The notes beneath the pieces are model-generated. The model saw only the letters and a list, made by a program, of their open reading frames with translations, did no database searches and had not been told where the DNA came from. The translations under genes were made by a program, and so were the position numbers. From NCBI GenBank assembly GCA_003952965.2, contig CM025851.1, positions 16,494,935 through 16,558,934 of the forward strand: a stretch of DNA of 64,000 bases. Direction: 5' to 3'. Origin of the DNA: Morella rubra (Eukaryota > Streptophyta > Magnoliopsida > Fagales > Myricaceae). Shown piece by piece: positions 62,343-64,000 of this stretch (positions are counted from its first letter, which is position 1; every line of letters starts with the position of its first letter).

Positions 62343-64000
62343 TCAATTGGAGGTGGCCATCCCGGCTATGTCTTTACATAGCTCGAGCTTCTCACGAGTG
62401 ACCACCTTCGTCAACATGTCGGCTGGATTCTCATTTGTGTGGATCTTCACAAGCTTCAGTAGTTGTTGCTCCATCACCTCGCGTATCCAATGATAGCGAA
62501 TGTCAATATGTTTTGTGCGGGAATGGTACATTGAATTCTTGCTCAAGTCCAGAGCACTCTGACTGTCACAATGTACCTTGTATTCCTTCTGACTGATACC
62601 CAATTCTTGGAGAAACCGCTTTAACCACAACATTTCCTTCCCAGCTTCCGCTGCAGCAATGTACTCTGCTTCTGTTGTGGATAAAGCCACACATTTCTGT
62701 AATCTGGACTGCCATGAGACAGCTCCCCTAGAAAATGTGTAAATGAATCCTGATGTAGATTTTCTTCCATCAAGATCACCAGCCATATCTGAGTCTGTAT
62801 ATCCTTCCAAGATTGGATCAGCTCCCCCGAAACACAAACATAGCTTCGACGTACCTTTAAGGTACCTGAGAATCCACTTGACCGCTTCCCAATGTTCCTT
62901 TCCTGGGTTGGAAAGAAATCGGCTCACGACTCCCACAGCGTGAGCGATGTCAGGTCTCGTACACACCATTGCGTACATAAGACTGCCAACAGCTGAAGAG
63001 TAGGGAACTGCAGCCATCTCTTCAACCTTTTTCCTCGATGAGGGACACGAGCTTTTACTCAATTTAAAATGACTAGCCAATGGATTACTGACTGGCTTAG
63101 CATTTTCCATGTTGAACCTTTTGATCACTTGTTCAACATATCTCTCCTGTGACAACCATAGCTTCTTAGCTTTCCTGTCACGAACAATCTTCATGCCCAA
63201 TATCTGTTGGGCTGGTCCTAAGTCCTTCATGTCGAAGAACTTAGAGAGATCTGTCTTCAACTTGCTGATTATGGATGCATCTTGTCCAACTATCAGCATA
63301 TCATCAACATAAAGCAGTAAAGTAACGAAATGACCATCTGGGAATTTGCGAATATACACACACTGGTCCGTAGCAGTCCTTCTGTAGTCATGACTCACCA
63401 TAAACGAGTCAAACTTTTTGTACCACTGTCGGGGAGCCTGCTTAAGACCGTAGAGGCTCTTCTTTAATTTGCAGACCAAGTGTTCCTTCCCATGAACTTC
63501 AAAACCTTCTGGCTGCTCCATGTATATCTCTTCTTTGAGATCTCCGTGAAGAAATGCTGTCTTCACATCCATTTGTTCAAGCTCCAAGTCTAGACTGGCA
63601 ACCAATCCGAGTACAACTCGAATTGAGGTCATCTTCACTACAGGTGAGAATATCTCGTCAAAGTCAACTCCTTTCTTTTGTTGGAAACCTTTGACGACCA
63701 AACGAGCTTTGTACTTCACCTGCTTGCCATCGTTCTTCAGCTTGAATATCCATTTATTCTTCAGTGCTCTCTTGCCCTTTGGAAGCTTCACTAACTCATA
63801 CGTCTGATTCTTCTGCAAGGAACCCATCTCTTCTTGCATAGCTTGAATCCATCTGACTTTATCTGTATGAGCTTTTGCTTCATGAAAACTTTCTGGCTCC
63901 CCCTCATCAGTAAGAAGAATATAATCTGATTCCGGATATCTTCGTGATGGAATCAGCAACCGACCTCTCGTAGATCTGTTCTGTTGAGGGTCGTCAACTG
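62343..64000 (-). CDS. Copia polyprotein, reverse transcriptase and RNase H part (partial)
   Basis: Open frame from beyond the window edge to the stop at 62343-62345; its N-terminal gag, protease and integrase parts are outside. RVT_2-type reverse transcriptase: WIQAMQEEM start, KARLVVKGF, MDVKTAFLHGDL, SLYGLKQAPRQWY and the active-site YVDDMLIVG near 63295-63320. RNase H: GYTDSDMAGD, STSGFIY, STTEAEYIAAAEA, DSQSALDL and RTKHIDIRYHWIRE. These make and process element cDNA in virus-like particles. The region typically called Tork/Tnt1-like has this layout; the lineage is not certain. No internal stop was seen, so this part looks functional. Codons upstream of the TTG at 63959 remain open to position 64000. 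Confidence 0.95.
   Translation of the reverse strand, partial: VDDPQQNRSTRGRLLIPSRRYPESDYILLTDEGEPESFHEAKAHTDKVRWIQAMQEEMGSLQKNQTYELVKLPKGKRALKNKWIFKLKNDGKQVKYKARLVVKGFQQKKGVDFDEIFSPVVKMTSIRVVLGLVASLDLELEQMDVKTAFLHGDLKEEIYMEQPEGFEVHGKEHLVCKLKKSLYGLKQAPRQWYKKFDSFMVSHDYRRTATDQCVYIRKFPDGHFVTLLLYVDDMLIVGQDASIISKLKTDLSKFFDMKDLGPAQQILGMKIVRDRKAKKLWLSQERYVEQVIKRFNMENAKPVSNPLASHFKLSKSSCPSSRKKVEEMAAVPYSSAVGSLMYAMVCTRPDIAHAVGVVSRFLSNPGKEHWEAVKWILRYLKGTSKLCLCFGGADPILEGYTDSDMAGDLDGRKSTSGFIYTFSRGAVSWQSRLQKCVALSTTEAEYIAAAEAGKEMLWLKRFLQELGISQKEYKVHCDSQSALDLSKNSMYHSRTKHIDIRYHWIREVMEQQLLKLVKIHTNENPADMLTKVVTREKLELCKDIAGMATSN

Larger units (their letters stand above)
61882..64000 (-). mobile_element. Ty1-copia LTR retrotransposon, 3' portion, runs off the window
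   Basis: Inserted into BAG6 exon 2 in the opposite orientation. Seen from the right edge inward on the minus strand: polyprotein with reverse transcriptase and RNase H, stop at 62343, polypurine tract at 62295-62307, and the 3' LTR at 61882-62294. The expected 5-bp target duplication would be ATCAG (61877-61881); its partner is outside the window. The open frame has no stop from 62345 to the window end, so the element is young. Confidence 0.93.

Noticed and set aside
62343..63959. Start of the copia open frame at 63959
   Set aside because: The codon there is TTG and the frame stays open to the window edge, so this is not a real start.

Overview
The window is nuclear DNA from a flowering plant. 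It has AT-rich intergenic DNA, many GT-AG introns, and plant retrotransposons and MITEs. The best protein matches are core-eudicot families, and their number and order suggest a woody rosid; the species cannot be fixed from the sequence. About 20% is coding. No bacterial, organellar, CRISPR or phage feature was seen.

Layout. 1-9.4 kb: gene-poor DNA with one decayed MITE. 9.68-11.02 kb (+): intronless delta-8 sphingolipid desaturase with a fused cytochrome b5 domain (SLD). 11-19.7 kb: repeat nest (tandem 92-bp duplication, several TIR elements, two with perfect 9-bp target duplications). 19.7-27.9 kb (-): two-exon DUF2358 gene whose single intron was swollen by a 6-kb LINE flanked by a perfect 18-bp target duplication. 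30.3-35.0 kb (+): ABIL1, a SCAR/WAVE-complex subunit, ten exons. 36.2 kb: tRNA-derived SINE. 37.0-41.6 kb (+): GT77 xylosyltransferase of the MGP4/RGXT type, four exons. 45.2-54.5 kb (+): 1037-aa membrane-anchored glycosyltransferase (GT1/GT4 fold), 14 exons. 57.4-61.9 kb (+): a BAG6 co-chaperone gene that keeps its promoter, IQ motif and BAG domain but carries three in-frame stops and is cut at its 3' end by a Ty1-copia element, whose reverse-transcriptase/RNase H part fills 61.9-64 kb (-) and runs off the window.

The genes do not form one pathway. What ties them together is ancestry: from memory of Arabidopsis, SLD2, DUF2358, ABIL1 and BAG6 lie in this order at At2g46210-At2g46240, while MGP4 and the large glycosyltransferase are neighbours at At4g01220/At4g01210. 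This window holds both sets interleaved, as expected for an unfractionated ancestral segment. Two genes act on cell-wall or Golgi glycosylation (MGP4-like, large GT), one on membrane sphingolipids, one on actin nucleation, one on chaperone/calmodulin stress signalling. I found no wholly new biological system; the most notable items are the broken BAG6 locus, the LINE with its pattern of tryptophan-to-amber stops, the paired MULE-type MITEs and the interleaved synteny.
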